A stretch of DNA of 64,000 nt, taken from Marinobacter profundi. GTDB lineage: Bacteria > Pseudomonadota > Gammaproteobacteria > Pseudomonadales > Oleiphilaceae. Under the pieces are notes generated by a model. That model made no database searches. It worked only from the letters and a program-made list of their open reading frames with translations, and had not been told where the DNA came from. A program made the position numbers and the translations under genes. The DNA lies in assembly GCF_002744715.1 (NCBI RefSeq), contig NZ_KZ319367.1:124001-188000 (forward strand). Direction: 5' to 3'. Below, piece after piece: positions 51,868 to 61,089 of the stretch. The number at the start of each line of letters is the position of its first letter. Positions within the stretch are counted from its first letter, which is position 1.

Positions 51868-53244
51868 ATGTACCGAGTAGCGTGCACGATCAGCCTGTTA
51901 GTGGCCGGTCTGGCCGGCTGTGGCAGCCTGCCGGACATTGGCCGGGCCGAACAGACGGCCGCTGCCGGCAACGTGGCCGAGGCCCGGGCGCAGCTTGAGG
52001 AGCTGGCACGATTTGGCCTGCCGGAGGCCCAGGTGGAGCTGGGCGACCTCTATGCCGACGAAGATTCGGACGAGTCGCGCAAGCAGGCCCTGGCCTGGTA
52101 CCGCAAGGCCGAGGCCCAGGGCAGTAAGCGGGCGTCGCTCCGGCTCGGCAAGATGTTTGCCCGGGATGGCCGTACGGCAAAGGAAAGGGCCTACGGCGCC
52201 CGATACCTGCGCAAGGCCCTTGCAGCGGGCGATGACTCGGCGGTGATCCCCCTGGTCAACCTCTACCTCGAGTATCCGCAGGAGTTCCCGAACGAGGATC
52301 CGGTTGCATTGATCGAGCGGGCGAGGGCCGCCGGCGACCCGGCCGGCGACTATGCCCTGGCCCGGTACTACGTGCTCAGTGGCCAGGGTGAACAGCGGGC
52401 AGGCGATATCGAAGCCCTGTGTACGCCCATTGCCGAAGCGCAGCCCAAGTGCTTCCAGCTGCTGGCGGGTGTCTACCTCAGCCAGCAGCGGGATGACGAG
52501 TTCCGGGCGCTGGTTCAGCGGGCGCAGGGGGCGTGGGAGTCCGGCCAGCTGGAAGACCGCGACCTGTACCTGTTTGCCCGCTGGCTGTCCGGTGACGAGT
52601 CGCCCCGCGCTCAGGTGGGCACCACCAATGAGCTGTACCTGCAGCTGACGCCGGATTATGTGCCGGCGCTGACCGCCAGGGCCCGGCTGATCATGGAGCA
52701 TAACTACCTGGCCAACCCGGAGGCCGTGATCGAAATGCTCGAAGAAGCGAGGGCAAAGGGCGACCAGAAGGCCACCCTCGCCCTGGCGCGAGCCTATGAG
52801 CGCGGCCGCATCGTGCCGGCGCAGCCGGACAAGGCCATTGAGCTGGCGAAGGAAGTGCGGGAGCGCTACCCGTCTGCGGACTACCTGTTGGGTCGCATTT
52901 ACAAGAAGGGCTATCTGGGCGAAGCCGATCCGGAGCAGGCCCTGCATTACCTGCTCAAGGCGGCTCGCAGGGGGTTCCCGAAAGCGGATTATGCCCTCGC
53001 CGAAATGTACTGGGAGGGCAAGGGCCTGGCGGTCAACCGTCAGTATGCCTGGTCCTTTGCAATGCTGGCCCTGGCCGGCGGCGTGGAGCGTGCGCGGGAT
53101 CTGATGAAGGAGATGCTCCCGTCGCTGCCGCGCCATGTCGAGCTTGCGGCAGAAGAGCTGTTCAGGCAGGAGCGGGCGGCGCGCCGGCAAATGCTGGCCT
53201 CTCGTACCGGCAAGTCCGCAACCACCGATTCTCAAGGAGGATAA
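51868..53244 (+). CDS. algK: Alginate export lipoprotein AlgK (TPR/Sel1)
   Basis: A 458-residue outer-membrane lipoprotein with Sel1/TPR repeats that positions AlgE and connects it to the periplasmic complex. The signal peptide (MYRVACTISLLVAGLAGC) has lipid Cys18. Repeats include LGDLYADEDSDESRKQALAWYRKAEAQG, YALARYYVLSGQG and YLLGRIYKKGYLGEADPEQALHYLLKAA-like units. The ATG at 51868 is preferred over the GTG at 51850 because it begins exactly at the signal peptide and has GAGGGAG 9 nt upstream. It is encoded between alg44 and algE, as in Pseudomonas. Confidence 0.95.
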   Translation: MYRVACTISLLVAGLAGCGSLPDIGRAEQTAAAGNVAEARAQLEELARFGLPEAQVELGDLYADEDSDESRKQALAWYRKAEAQGSKRASLRLGKMFARDGRTAKERAYGARYLRKALAAGDDSAVIPLVNLYLEYPQEFPNEDPVALIERARAAGDPAGDYALARYYVLSGQGEQRAGDIEALCTPIAEAQPKCFQLLAGVYLSQQRDDEFRALVQRAQGAWESGQLEDRDLYLFARWLSGDESPRAQVGTTNELYLQLTPDYVPALTARARLIMEHNYLANPEAVIEMLEEARAKGDQKATLALARAYERGRIVPAQPDKAIELAKEVRERYPSADYLLGRIYKKGYLGEADPEQALHYLLKAARRGFPKADYALAEMYWEGKGLAVNRQYAWSFAMLALAGGVERARDLMKEMLPSLPRHVELAAEELFRQERAARRQMLASRTGKSATTDSQGG

Positions 53245-53249
53245 CTTCC

Positions 53250-54686
53250 ATGCAGTTCCCGAAAATCAACCGTCTTACCAGGCTGACGGTATCTGTTGGT
53301 TGCCTGGCATCGATGACTGCTTCGCCGCTGCTGGCGGAGGAGGAGCCCCTGCAGGAGCAGAGCTACCCTCGCTTGCTTGAGCAGAATATCAGTTCCAAGT
53401 TCAGCGTGATCAGCGAGGGGGATCGCCGGCTGGGCCTGACCCCCGGAAACGAGATCAGCTCTGATGAGGTGGGTATCGACATCAAACCCGAGTGGGTGTG
53501 GCAACTGTCGCCCCACTGGCGTTCCAAACTCCGCCTGCAGGCCTTTGCCGCCACCGGCCAGGTGGATGTGAGTGACGAAGTTGGCGGAACCACCACCGAT
53601 GGATTTGTCGCATTGCGGGAGGCCTGGCTGGATTACAACGGGCTGACCGATTACCCCGGCGAATCCATCCGCTTTGGCCGCGAGCGGCTGAAGGAAGATT
53701 CCGGTCTGTGGTGGGACGACGATATCACCCTGACCCGCTGGATTTTCGATACCACGCTGCTGGACGCCACGGTCGGGGTCGCCCAGAAGCTTGCCGAGCT
53801 GCGCACGGATGCCAATGAGCTGCCGGAAGAGGAACAGGATATTGCCCGGTTCTTCGCCAATACCCGCTGGCAGTGGCGCAAGGATCATTACCTCGGCTTC
53901 CTGGTCACCCATGGTGAGGGCTACGGCGACCAGGTTGAAGAACTGGCGGCCCGGGGTGAACCCCTGGACGAGGGGCGCGACGGCTCCCTGACCTGGGCCG
54001 GGGTGAGTGCGGATCGTGACTACTTCGACTGGCAGTCCCATAACACCTGGCAGTACTTCGCCTCGGTGGGCGCGGTGACCGGCAGCGAGTCGGTCAGCGT
54101 CGCCGATGCCACTGCGGCAAGCGGTTACAGCGCCCGTGAGCGGGATGTCAACGGCTGGGCCGCCGATCTCGGGTTGCGGGCGCAGCTTACCGACACCCCT
54201 CGCTGGGTGATCGGTGCCCACGGTGCCATGGCGTCCGGCGGTGGCGATGCCGACGACAGCGATGCCTTCCGCCAGACCAGCCTGGAGAGCAACCGGTCCC
54301 GTTTCACCGGTACCCGCTCCCAGGTGCAGCGCTTCGGCGAGGCCATCCAGCCGGAGTGGAGCAACCTCACGGTTGCCACCCTGTATACCGCGATTTCTGA
54401 TCGCGACGTGTGGGACGCCAACCTGCTGTATCACCGCTACTGGCTGGAGGACAAGAACGGTGCCGTGTACTCCGACCTGGTGGAGCCCGGCTTTACCGGT
54501 GCCAGCGATGATCTGGGTGAATCGGTAGACCTGGTAATCGGCTATTACGGGGACAGTTCGCGAACCTCCTGGGCAGCGTTCGATGTGGTGTTCCGCGGTG
54601 GCGTGTTCCTGCCCGGTGACGCCTATGGCGATCAGGCAGACGATGTCCGCCACCGGGTGGTTCTCGATCTGGCGAAGCGCTTCTAG
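53250..54686 (+). CDS. algE: Alginate outer-membrane channel AlgE
   Basis: A 478-residue beta-barrel exporter. A signal peptide (about 1-30, ending SPLLAEE) is followed by strands rich in alternating residues, with WVWQLSPHWRSKLRLQAFA, REAWLDYNGL and RFGRERLKEDSGLWWDDD typical of AlgE. It ends VVLDLAKRF with a C-terminal Phe for barrel assembly. AlgE exports the polymer across the outer membrane with AlgK. The gene starts 5 bp after algK, with AAGGAGG upstream. Confidence 0.96.
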   Translation: MQFPKINRLTRLTVSVGCLASMTASPLLAEEEPLQEQSYPRLLEQNISSKFSVISEGDRRLGLTPGNEISSDEVGIDIKPEWVWQLSPHWRSKLRLQAFAATGQVDVSDEVGGTTTDGFVALREAWLDYNGLTDYPGESIRFGRERLKEDSGLWWDDDITLTRWIFDTTLLDATVGVAQKLAELRTDANELPEEEQDIARFFANTRWQWRKDHYLGFLVTHGEGYGDQVEELAARGEPLDEGRDGSLTWAGVSADRDYFDWQSHNTWQYFASVGAVTGSESVSVADATAASGYSARERDVNGWAADLGLRAQLTDTPRWVIGAHGAMASGGGDADDSDAFRQTSLESNRSRFTGTRSQVQRFGEAIQPEWSNLTVATLYTAISDRDVWDANLLYHRYWLEDKNGAVYSDLVEPGFTGASDDLGESVDLVIGYYGDSSRTSWAAFDVVFRGGVFLPGDAYGDQADDVRHRVVLDLAKRF

Positions 54687-54695
54687 GGGGCAGTC

Positions 54696-56264
54696 ATGAA
54701 GGCCGCAATCAATTGCTTTGCGCTCGTGGCACTGGTGCTGGTGAGTATTTCACCTGCCCACGGTGCCGGTAGCCGGCACGGTGCCATTCGTGGCAGTACC
54801 GCCACACCACCGGTGGTGACCGCGCCCGCGCTCGAAGATTACGGGATGGAGGTGCAGTCCAGCGAGGCGGTGGTCCGTGACAAGCCGGAGTTGCCGGATC
54901 TTTCCGGCTACACCCGCGAGGGTGTTGAGGCCCGGCTGAACGGTCGTCCGGACGGACCTCCCCAGGTGGTGGTACAGCGGATAGCCGATGTGGCGGCACT
55001 GGGTGACTTTGTCGACGAAGGTCGTGCCCGGGAGTGGGTGGTTCGCCAGTTCTCCCACCCGCAGGCCATTCTGGTGAACAGTGGCAAGGTCACCCTTGAG
55101 GATGTTCACCGCCTGGTCAACGACAAGCGATATGTCGAGAAGCGGGAGGACGGCGCCTACATCGTCCGCCTGCCCCTGGCGATCCGCCAGGATGCCACGC
55201 TGGTGCTGCGGGATGACACCCTGTTGCTGTCTGAAGAGCGGGGTTCCTTCATTGCCAATGATGGCTGGATGTTTGCCATCGACAGCAAGATCCTTGGCTG
55301 GCGGGAAAAGGAAAATGGTCCGGCCGTATTCCGCAAGGCGGCGGACTTCCGCCCGTTCTTTGTCAGCTGGGGGGGCAGCGAGACGTTTATCCTCGGTACC
55401 GAAATGGCCTATCTCGGCTACAACCAGAGTAAGTCCTATGGCTTCTCCGTGGCCCAGTACTCGGAGTTCGACAACGCCCGTCTGAAGCGGAGCGCACCCC
55501 ATGCCTGGCTGGTGGAGTCCACCTTCCACGAAATCTACTACGGCTTCTACTGCTATGAGGCGGAAGACGTGGCCATCGTCAACAACGTCTATCACGACAA
55601 CATCGTGTACGGCATCGACCCCCACGACTACTCCAGCAACCTGATCATTGCCGGTAACGAGGTGTACGGCACCCGCGAGAAGCACGGAATCATCATTTCC
55701 CGCGAGGTCAACGACAGCTGGATCATCGGCAACCGCAGCTACCGCAATGGCTTGTCGGGCATCGTGCTGGACCGCCAAAGCCGCCGCAACGTGGTCGCCG
55801 ACAATGTGGTGTACGACAACAACGGTGATGGCATTGGCCTGTACGAGTCCCCGGATAACCTGCTGTGGGGCAACCGGCTGATGAACAACCTGCGCAACGG
55901 CATCCGCGTGCGCAACAGCACCGATGTCGGCGTGTACCACAACGTGGCGGTGTTCAACGGCACCTGGGGGATCCTCGGTCAGCTCAAGGATCTGTCCGCG
56001 ACCGACCGGGATTTCGAGGAAGACTTCTACGACTACGCGGTGTCGATGACGGTGGTCGGCGGTGAACTGGCCTCCAACGCCAGTGGCCCGATCAATACCG
56101 ACAACCCCCAGTACATCGCGCTCTATGGGGTGGACATGCGTTTCCCCCGGTCGAAGGCGGGTATCCATTTCAGTGGCGTACTGGGTGAGCACCAGATGCA
56201 GATTTTCGACGCGCTGATGAACCAGGACCGGGCGGTACTGCTGCAGCCGCTCTCCATGCGGTGA
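54696..56264 (+). CDS. algG: Mannuronan C5-epimerase AlgG
   Basis: A 522-residue periplasmic epimerase that converts some mannuronate to guluronate in the polymer. A signal peptide of about 24 residues is followed by an N-domain and a right-handed beta-helix with regular repeats (NNVYHDNIVYGIDPHDYS, NLIIAGNEVYG, RNVVADNVVYDN). The catalytic DPHD motif is present. It follows algE by 9 bp. In P. aeruginosa the next gene is algX, but here it is algI. Confidence 0.96.
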   Translation: MKAAINCFALVALVLVSISPAHGAGSRHGAIRGSTATPPVVTAPALEDYGMEVQSSEAVVRDKPELPDLSGYTREGVEARLNGRPDGPPQVVVQRIADVAALGDFVDEGRAREWVVRQFSHPQAILVNSGKVTLEDVHRLVNDKRYVEKREDGAYIVRLPLAIRQDATLVLRDDTLLLSEERGSFIANDGWMFAIDSKILGWREKENGPAVFRKAADFRPFFVSWGGSETFILGTEMAYLGYNQSKSYGFSVAQYSEFDNARLKRSAPHAWLVESTFHEIYYGFYCYEAEDVAIVNNVYHDNIVYGIDPHDYSSNLIIAGNEVYGTREKHGIIISREVNDSWIIGNRSYRNGLSGIVLDRQSRRNVVADNVVYDNNGDGIGLYESPDNLLWGNRLMNNLRNGIRVRNSTDVGVYHNVAVFNGTWGILGQLKDLSATDRDFEEDFYDYAVSMTVVGGELASNASGPINTDNPQYIALYGVDMRFPRSKAGIHFSGVLGEHQMQIFDALMNQDRAVLLQPLSMR

Positions 56265-56299
56265 GCGTCCGGGCCCCGCGGGTTATATAGGGAGATATC

Positions 56300-57718
56300 A
56301 TGGTTTTCTCGTCCAACATATTCCTGTTTCTGTTCTTGCCGGCGTTTCTGGGGCTGTACTACCTGACGCCGTTCCGGCACCGGTCCTGGGTCATCCTGAT
56401 CGGCAGCTATGCGTTCTATGCCTGGTGGCGGGTGGACTTCGTGCTGCTGTTCTTCGCCGTCACCCTGTGGAATTACCTGATCGGCCTGGGTATCCATCGC
56501 GCCGGTACCGGAACAGCACTGGCCCGTAAATGGGTTGCTGTGGGGGTCGCTGGTGACCTGGCAACCCTGGGGTACTTCAAGTACGCCAACTTCGGGGTCG
56601 ATAGCCTGAACAGCCTGCTGGTCTCCGCGGGCAGTCAGCCGCTGGAACTGGCCCACATCATCCTGCCCATCGGGATCTCGTTCTATATCTTCCAGGCGAT
56701 TTCCTATGTGGTCGATGTCTATCGCGGTGACACTGAGCCGACTCGCCGGTTTGTAGATTTCGCCGCGTTCATTGCACTGTTCCCCCAGCTGATTGCCGGC
56801 CCGGTGCTGCGCTACAAGGACCTGGCGGACCAGTTTGCCTACCGTACCCATACCATGGAGAAGTTCGGGGAGGGCGCCGTCCGGTTCATGCAGGGCTTTG
56901 TCAAAAAAGTCTTCATAGCCGACTCGATTGCGCCTCTGGCGGACAACGCCTTTGCCCTGGCTGATCCGACCACCGCCGACGCCTGGCTGGGGGCGCTGGC
57001 TTACACCGCCCAACTGTATTTCGACTTCTCCGGATACTCGGACATGGCCATTGGTCTGGGCCTGATGATGGGCTTCCGGTTCAACGAAAACTTCAACCAG
57101 CCTTATGTCAGCCAGAGTATTACCGAGTTCTGGCGGCGCTGGCACATCAGCCTGTCGTCGTGGTTGCGTGACTATCTCTATGTGCCACTGGGTGGCAACC
57201 GCAAGGGCACTTTCAAAACCTACCGTAATCTGATGCTCACCATGTTGTTAGGTGGTCTCTGGCATGGTGCCAACTGGACCTTCCTGCTGTGGGGCGCCTG
57301 GCACGGCGGGATACTGGCCATTGAACGCTGGCTCGGGGTGTCGGCCAATCCGCAGGGCTTTCGGGTACTGCGCTGGGCCCTGACGCTGCTGTTGGTGGTG
57401 ATCGGCTGGGTCACTTTCCGGGCCAGCAGTATTGGCGAGGCGTTCGCGTTCTACCAGGCGATGTTCACCCTGGATGGCAGCGGGCTGAGTGCGGCTTATC
57501 TGCAGGGCATCCGTGACCTGAACATTGCCATCCTGGTGCTGGCCTATGGCGTCATTGCGGCGATGGGCCTGCGGGACCGTCTCCATCAGCAGGGTATCCG
57601 GGTGACCGGGCCCGGCTGGCGGTCGGTAGCGGCCCCGTTGCTGGTGCCGGTATTTGCCCTGGCGGTGCTGAAGCTCTCTGCCGAAAGCTTCTCACCCTTC
57701 CTTTACTTCCAGTTCTGA
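56300..57718 (+). CDS. algI: Alginate O-acetylation MBOAT protein AlgI
   Basis: A 472-residue membrane-bound O-acyltransferase with about 10-12 helices. It begins MVFSSNIFLFLFLPAF and has ITEFWRRWHISLSSWLRDY and GGLWHGANWTF, where the catalytic His is residue 322, as in P. aeruginosa. It passes acetyl groups over the inner membrane to AlgJ/AlgX. It follows algG by 35 bp, an operon order different from Pseudomonas. Confidence 0.97.
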   Translation: MVFSSNIFLFLFLPAFLGLYYLTPFRHRSWVILIGSYAFYAWWRVDFVLLFFAVTLWNYLIGLGIHRAGTGTALARKWVAVGVAGDLATLGYFKYANFGVDSLNSLLVSAGSQPLELAHIILPIGISFYIFQAISYVVDVYRGDTEPTRRFVDFAAFIALFPQLIAGPVLRYKDLADQFAYRTHTMEKFGEGAVRFMQGFVKKVFIADSIAPLADNAFALADPTTADAWLGALAYTAQLYFDFSGYSDMAIGLGLMMGFRFNENFNQPYVSQSITEFWRRWHISLSSWLRDYLYVPLGGNRKGTFKTYRNLMLTMLLGGLWHGANWTFLLWGAWHGGILAIERWLGVSANPQGFRVLRWALTLLLVVIGWVTFRASSIGEAFAFYQAMFTLDGSGLSAAYLQGIRDLNIAILVLAYGVIAAMGLRDRLHQQGIRVTGPGWRSVAAPLLVPVFALAVLKLSAESFSPFLYFQF

Positions 57719-57729
57719 GGGGAACCGCA

Positions 57730-58881
57730 ATGACTGCGACTTCTGCACGACTGACCGCTTACCTGTTCATTGTGATGGTGATCGGGCTTGGGCTGCTGTC
57801 CCTGAAGCCACTTACCGAGTACGAGGCCTCCGGGGAGCTGGACGCCCTGACCGGGGAGTGGGCACGCAAACTGGAGTCCCATTACGATGAGCGCTTCCCG
57901 GTGCGGGACCTGGGCACTAACCTTTGGGCGGCTATCAACTTTGTGCTGTTCAGGGAAGGCCGGCCCGGCGTTATTGTGGGCCAGCATGGCTGGCTGTTCA
58001 GCTCTGAAGAGTTCTATCCCGAGGCCGCCGAGCCCGGTCTGGTGGACACCAATCTGGAGCGGGTGAAGGTCATCAGCCAGCACCTGCGCCGCCAGGGCAT
58101 TCCTCTGGTCGTCCTGGTGGTGCCGGCAAAGGCCCGCATCTATGAGGACAAGCTTGCCGGGGAGCAGCCTGCCAGGGAAATGGCGTCACTGTACAACCGC
58201 CTGCTGGCCACCCTCGACATTGCCGGTGTGCCGGCCCCCGCACTGGCGGATGAGCTGGATGAAGCTGCCGCCGAGGGCACCCAGGTGTTCCTGCGCACCG
58301 ATACCCACTGGTCTCCGGTGGGGGCAGACTTGTTTGCCCGCCAGGCGGCCACCCACATCCGTGATGTGTTTGACGACCAGCCCTGGGGCGAGCAGACCTT
58401 CTTCACCACCCAGGAAGAACCCATTCGTCACCGTGGCGACCTGCTCAATTACATTCCGGTTGACCCGCTGTTCAGCGGGCTTGGCCCGGCTCCGGACATG
58501 TTCTCACCGCGAACCACCGCAGCCGGTAACAGCACGTCAGATGCCAGCGAGTCGCTGTTTGGCGAGGCCGACACCGGCACTGTGCTGGTGGGTACCAGTT
58601 ACAGCGCCAACCCGTTGTGGGACTTCCCCGGTGCTCTGCGCAAGTACCTTGGCCGGGACCTGATCAATGTGGCCGAAGAGGGCAAGGGCCCGATCGTGCC
58701 GATGGTGGAGTACCTGCAGTCTTCCGACTTCCGCGATCACCCGCCCGAGCTGGTGATCTGGGAATTCCCTGAACGTTACCTGGCCCGGCCGGTGGAATCG
58801 GAGCAGGTCACTGCCTGGTTCCGCCAGGCGGGCGCGCTGTACGCCCAGCGGCCCGGTATCGAATCCGCAACCAACCCGTGA
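57730..58881 (+). CDS. algJ: Alginate O-acetyltransferase AlgJ
   Basis: A 383-residue SGNH-like protein anchored by an N-terminal helix (about 10-27). Catalytic elements are RTDTHWSPVG (Asp/His pair, near 196-198) and VGTSYSANP (nucleophile Ser). It works with AlgI and AlgF in periplasmic acetylation. A region YGWLFSSEEFYPE-like (QHGWLFSSEEF) is typical of the AlgX/AlgJ group. It begins 11 bp after algI. Confidence 0.94.
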   Translation: MTATSARLTAYLFIVMVIGLGLLSLKPLTEYEASGELDALTGEWARKLESHYDERFPVRDLGTNLWAAINFVLFREGRPGVIVGQHGWLFSSEEFYPEAAEPGLVDTNLERVKVISQHLRRQGIPLVVLVVPAKARIYEDKLAGEQPAREMASLYNRLLATLDIAGVPAPALADELDEAAAEGTQVFLRTDTHWSPVGADLFARQAATHIRDVFDDQPWGEQTFFTTQEEPIRHRGDLLNYIPVDPLFSGLGPAPDMFSPRTTAAGNSTSDASESLFGEADTGTVLVGTSYSANPLWDFPGALRKYLGRDLINVAEEGKGPIVPMVEYLQSSDFRDHPPELVIWEFPERYLARPVESEQVTAWFRQAGALYAQRPGIESATNP

Positions 58882-58891
58882 GGAAAGCACC

Positions 58892-59548
58892 ATGCAAACA
58901 CCAATCCGTAACCGTCTTGTTTTTCTGTTCAGTCTGCTTCTGCTGCTGCCGGTGGCGGCGGCCCAGGCCGGCGAGGAAGCCTTGTACGCCGCAGAGGCCC
59001 CGGATGGCGCCGCCTTTATCCGTATCATCAACGCCAACACCGGCGGCGGGATTGCCGAGGGGCGCATAGGTGGCAAGGCAATCAAGGACGTCGAGCCGCT
59101 CGAGGCGAGTGCCTATATCTATCTTCCGGAAGGCAGTTATGAGCTGTCGGTGGGCGGCAAGAGCGAGGCCGTAACCATGGCCAGTAACCGCTTCTATACC
59201 GCAGTTGTCACCGGGACCGGCGAGCTGAAAGTGCTCGAAGACGCCGACTTTGATAACCCCCGCAAGGCCCTGGTGTCGTTCTACAACCTGACCGACTCCG
59301 CAACCGTCACCCTCAAAACGGCGGACGGCAAGGTGGCCGTGACCGATCCGGTGGCGCCGATGCAGATGGCCAATCGCGAGATCAATGCCGTCAAGGTGGC
59401 CATGGGTGCCTTCAGCAAGGACCAGGCGCTGGCCAAAACCAGCGAGGTTAACCTGCAGCGCGGCAAAGTGTTCAGCTTCTTCGCCATTGAAGTGGGTGGG
59501 CAGCCGCGCCTGGTCGTCGCCGAGAACCGTGTTGATACCTCGGCCTGA
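58892..59548 (+). CDS. algF: Alginate O-acetylation protein AlgF
   Basis: A 218-residue periplasmic protein. A signal peptide (VFLFSLLLLLPVAAAQA) is followed by two beta-sandwich-like parts (EAPDGAAFIRIINANTG; DNPRKALVSFYNLTDSATVTLK). AlgF is needed for acetylation but lacks a known catalytic motif. It follows algJ by 10 bp and completes the algIJF acetylation block. Confidence 0.94.
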   Translation: MQTPIRNRLVFLFSLLLLLPVAAAQAGEEALYAAEAPDGAAFIRIINANTGGGIAEGRIGGKAIKDVEPLEASAYIYLPEGSYELSVGGKSEAVTMASNRFYTAVVTGTGELKVLEDADFDNPRKALVSFYNLTDSATVTLKTADGKVAVTDPVAPMQMANREINAVKVAMGAFSKDQALAKTSEVNLQRGKVFSFFAIEVGGQPRLVVAENRVDTSA

Positions 59549-59582
59549 GGTCAACCTTTACCAGTGAGGTAACAGAATCCCG

Positions 59583-61055
59583 ATGAACGTCATGGAGAAG
59601 GTCTCAGTGAATTACCTCGGCAGACGCTCAGAGTGGGGTGCAGGGCTCCGGAAGCTGCAACTTCGGAGCCTGGCATTGCTGGCAACCCTGGCATGGAACA
59701 GCCAGGCCACTGCCGCGGAGCCGCCCAGATACGACGTACAGAACTGTTGCGACCTGTGCCCGTTTGCGGCCGATGCGGCCAGTTATGACACCAGTTATCT
59801 GAAGAACTTCCTGATGCTGGTGCAGGGTGAAGATGGCTGGCTGTTCCGCTCGGACGCGGAGCTGCCGCAGCAGTTTGGCCCCAGCCCGGAAGGCATGCGC
59901 CAGTTTGAGCGCTTTGCTCGCCATCTGAAGCAAACCACCGGTACCGAAATGGTGCTGGTCTACCAGCCCACCAAGGGCCTGGTGCATCCGGACAAGATAC
60001 CGGATACCTCGCCGGTGCCGTTCTCCTGGTCTTTCGCCCGCGCCAATTATGTGGCCACCCTGGACCGGTTCCGCAGCGCGGGGCTGGTGGTGCCGGACCT
60101 GACCCCGCTGCTGCAGGAGGAGGACCGCGAGGACGCTTTCTATTTCAAACGCGATCACCACTGGACGCCTTACGGTGCCCGTCGCACTGCGAAACTGGTC
60201 GCCGACCGCATCCGGCAGATGCCGGTGTTCAGCGAACTGGAGCAGCAGGAATTTGTCACCAGCCGCACCGGGCTGATGCGCAAGGATGGCTCGCTGCAGG
60301 ATGCGGCCCGCAGGATCTGCGGTTTTGCCTATCCCTCCCAGTACGTGGATGAGTTCCGGACCGAGGCGGTGGGCGGTGGCTCCGCCAGTGAGGCAGGCGC
60401 CCTGTTTGGTGACGAGAGCATGCCGCCGATCACCCTGGTGGGTACCAGTAACAGTATGGGGGCCCAGGACTACAACTTTGCCGGTGCGCTGCAGGAATTT
60501 CTCGGTGTCGAGGTGCTCAACGCGGCAGTGGCCGGGGGAAGCTACGACGGATCCATGTTCGAGTACCTGATGTCGGACAACTTCCGCCAGTCACCACCGC
60601 GCATCCTGATCTGGGAGGTTCCGGCCTATCACAACCTGGACAGCAATGAGTTTTATCGCCAGGTCCGGCCGATGGTGAACGGCGGCTGTGAAGCCTCGGA
60701 CGTGGTGCTGGAAAAGACCGCACCGGTGAAGGCGGGTATTACCGAAGTGCTCTACAACGGCGGCGGCCAGTTCCACGAACTGCCAAGCGGTCGCTACGTG
60801 GTGGACCTGCAGTTCAGTGATCCCGGGGTCAAGGAGGTAGACGCGCTCATCTGGTACGTGTTCGGCCGCAAGGACCGGGTTGACCTGGAATACGGCTCGC
60901 GGGTGGAAACCACCGGACGCTTCATGTTCGAACTGCAGGACGGCGAGGGCTGGCGGGACGAACTGTTCATGTCCCTCGACCTGGAACTCAAACCCGAACA
61001 GGTCAGTGACGGCCTCACGGTCACCACCAGGCTGTGCAAGCGCCAGGATATCTGA
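59583..61055 (+). CDS. algX: Alginate acetyltransferase/export protein AlgX
   Basis: A 490-residue periplasmic protein with an SGNH hydrolase-like domain and a C-terminal carbohydrate-binding module. A signal-like segment ends around AATAAE (residues 41-46). The CCDLCPFAAD cysteine cluster, RDHHWTPYG (Asp191, His193) and VGTSNSMG (287-293 region with nucleophile Ser) match AlgX. It adds acetyl to the polymer and holds the export complex. It lies after algF and before algL, displaced relative to Pseudomonas, where it follows algG. Confidence 0.95.
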   Translation: MNVMEKVSVNYLGRRSEWGAGLRKLQLRSLALLATLAWNSQATAAEPPRYDVQNCCDLCPFAADAASYDTSYLKNFLMLVQGEDGWLFRSDAELPQQFGPSPEGMRQFERFARHLKQTTGTEMVLVYQPTKGLVHPDKIPDTSPVPFSWSFARANYVATLDRFRSAGLVVPDLTPLLQEEDREDAFYFKRDHHWTPYGARRTAKLVADRIRQMPVFSELEQQEFVTSRTGLMRKDGSLQDAARRICGFAYPSQYVDEFRTEAVGGGSASEAGALFGDESMPPITLVGTSNSMGAQDYNFAGALQEFLGVEVLNAAVAGGSYDGSMFEYLMSDNFRQSPPRILIWEVPAYHNLDSNEFYRQVRPMVNGGCEASDVVLEKTAPVKAGITEVLYNGGGQFHELPSGRYVVDLQFSDPGVKEVDALIWYVFGRKDRVDLEYGSRVETTGRFMFELQDGEGWRDELFMSLDLELKPEQVSDGLTVTTRLCKRQDI

Positions 61056-61089
61056 CCCCATGCCATATCCAGCCAAAGGAGACGATGCC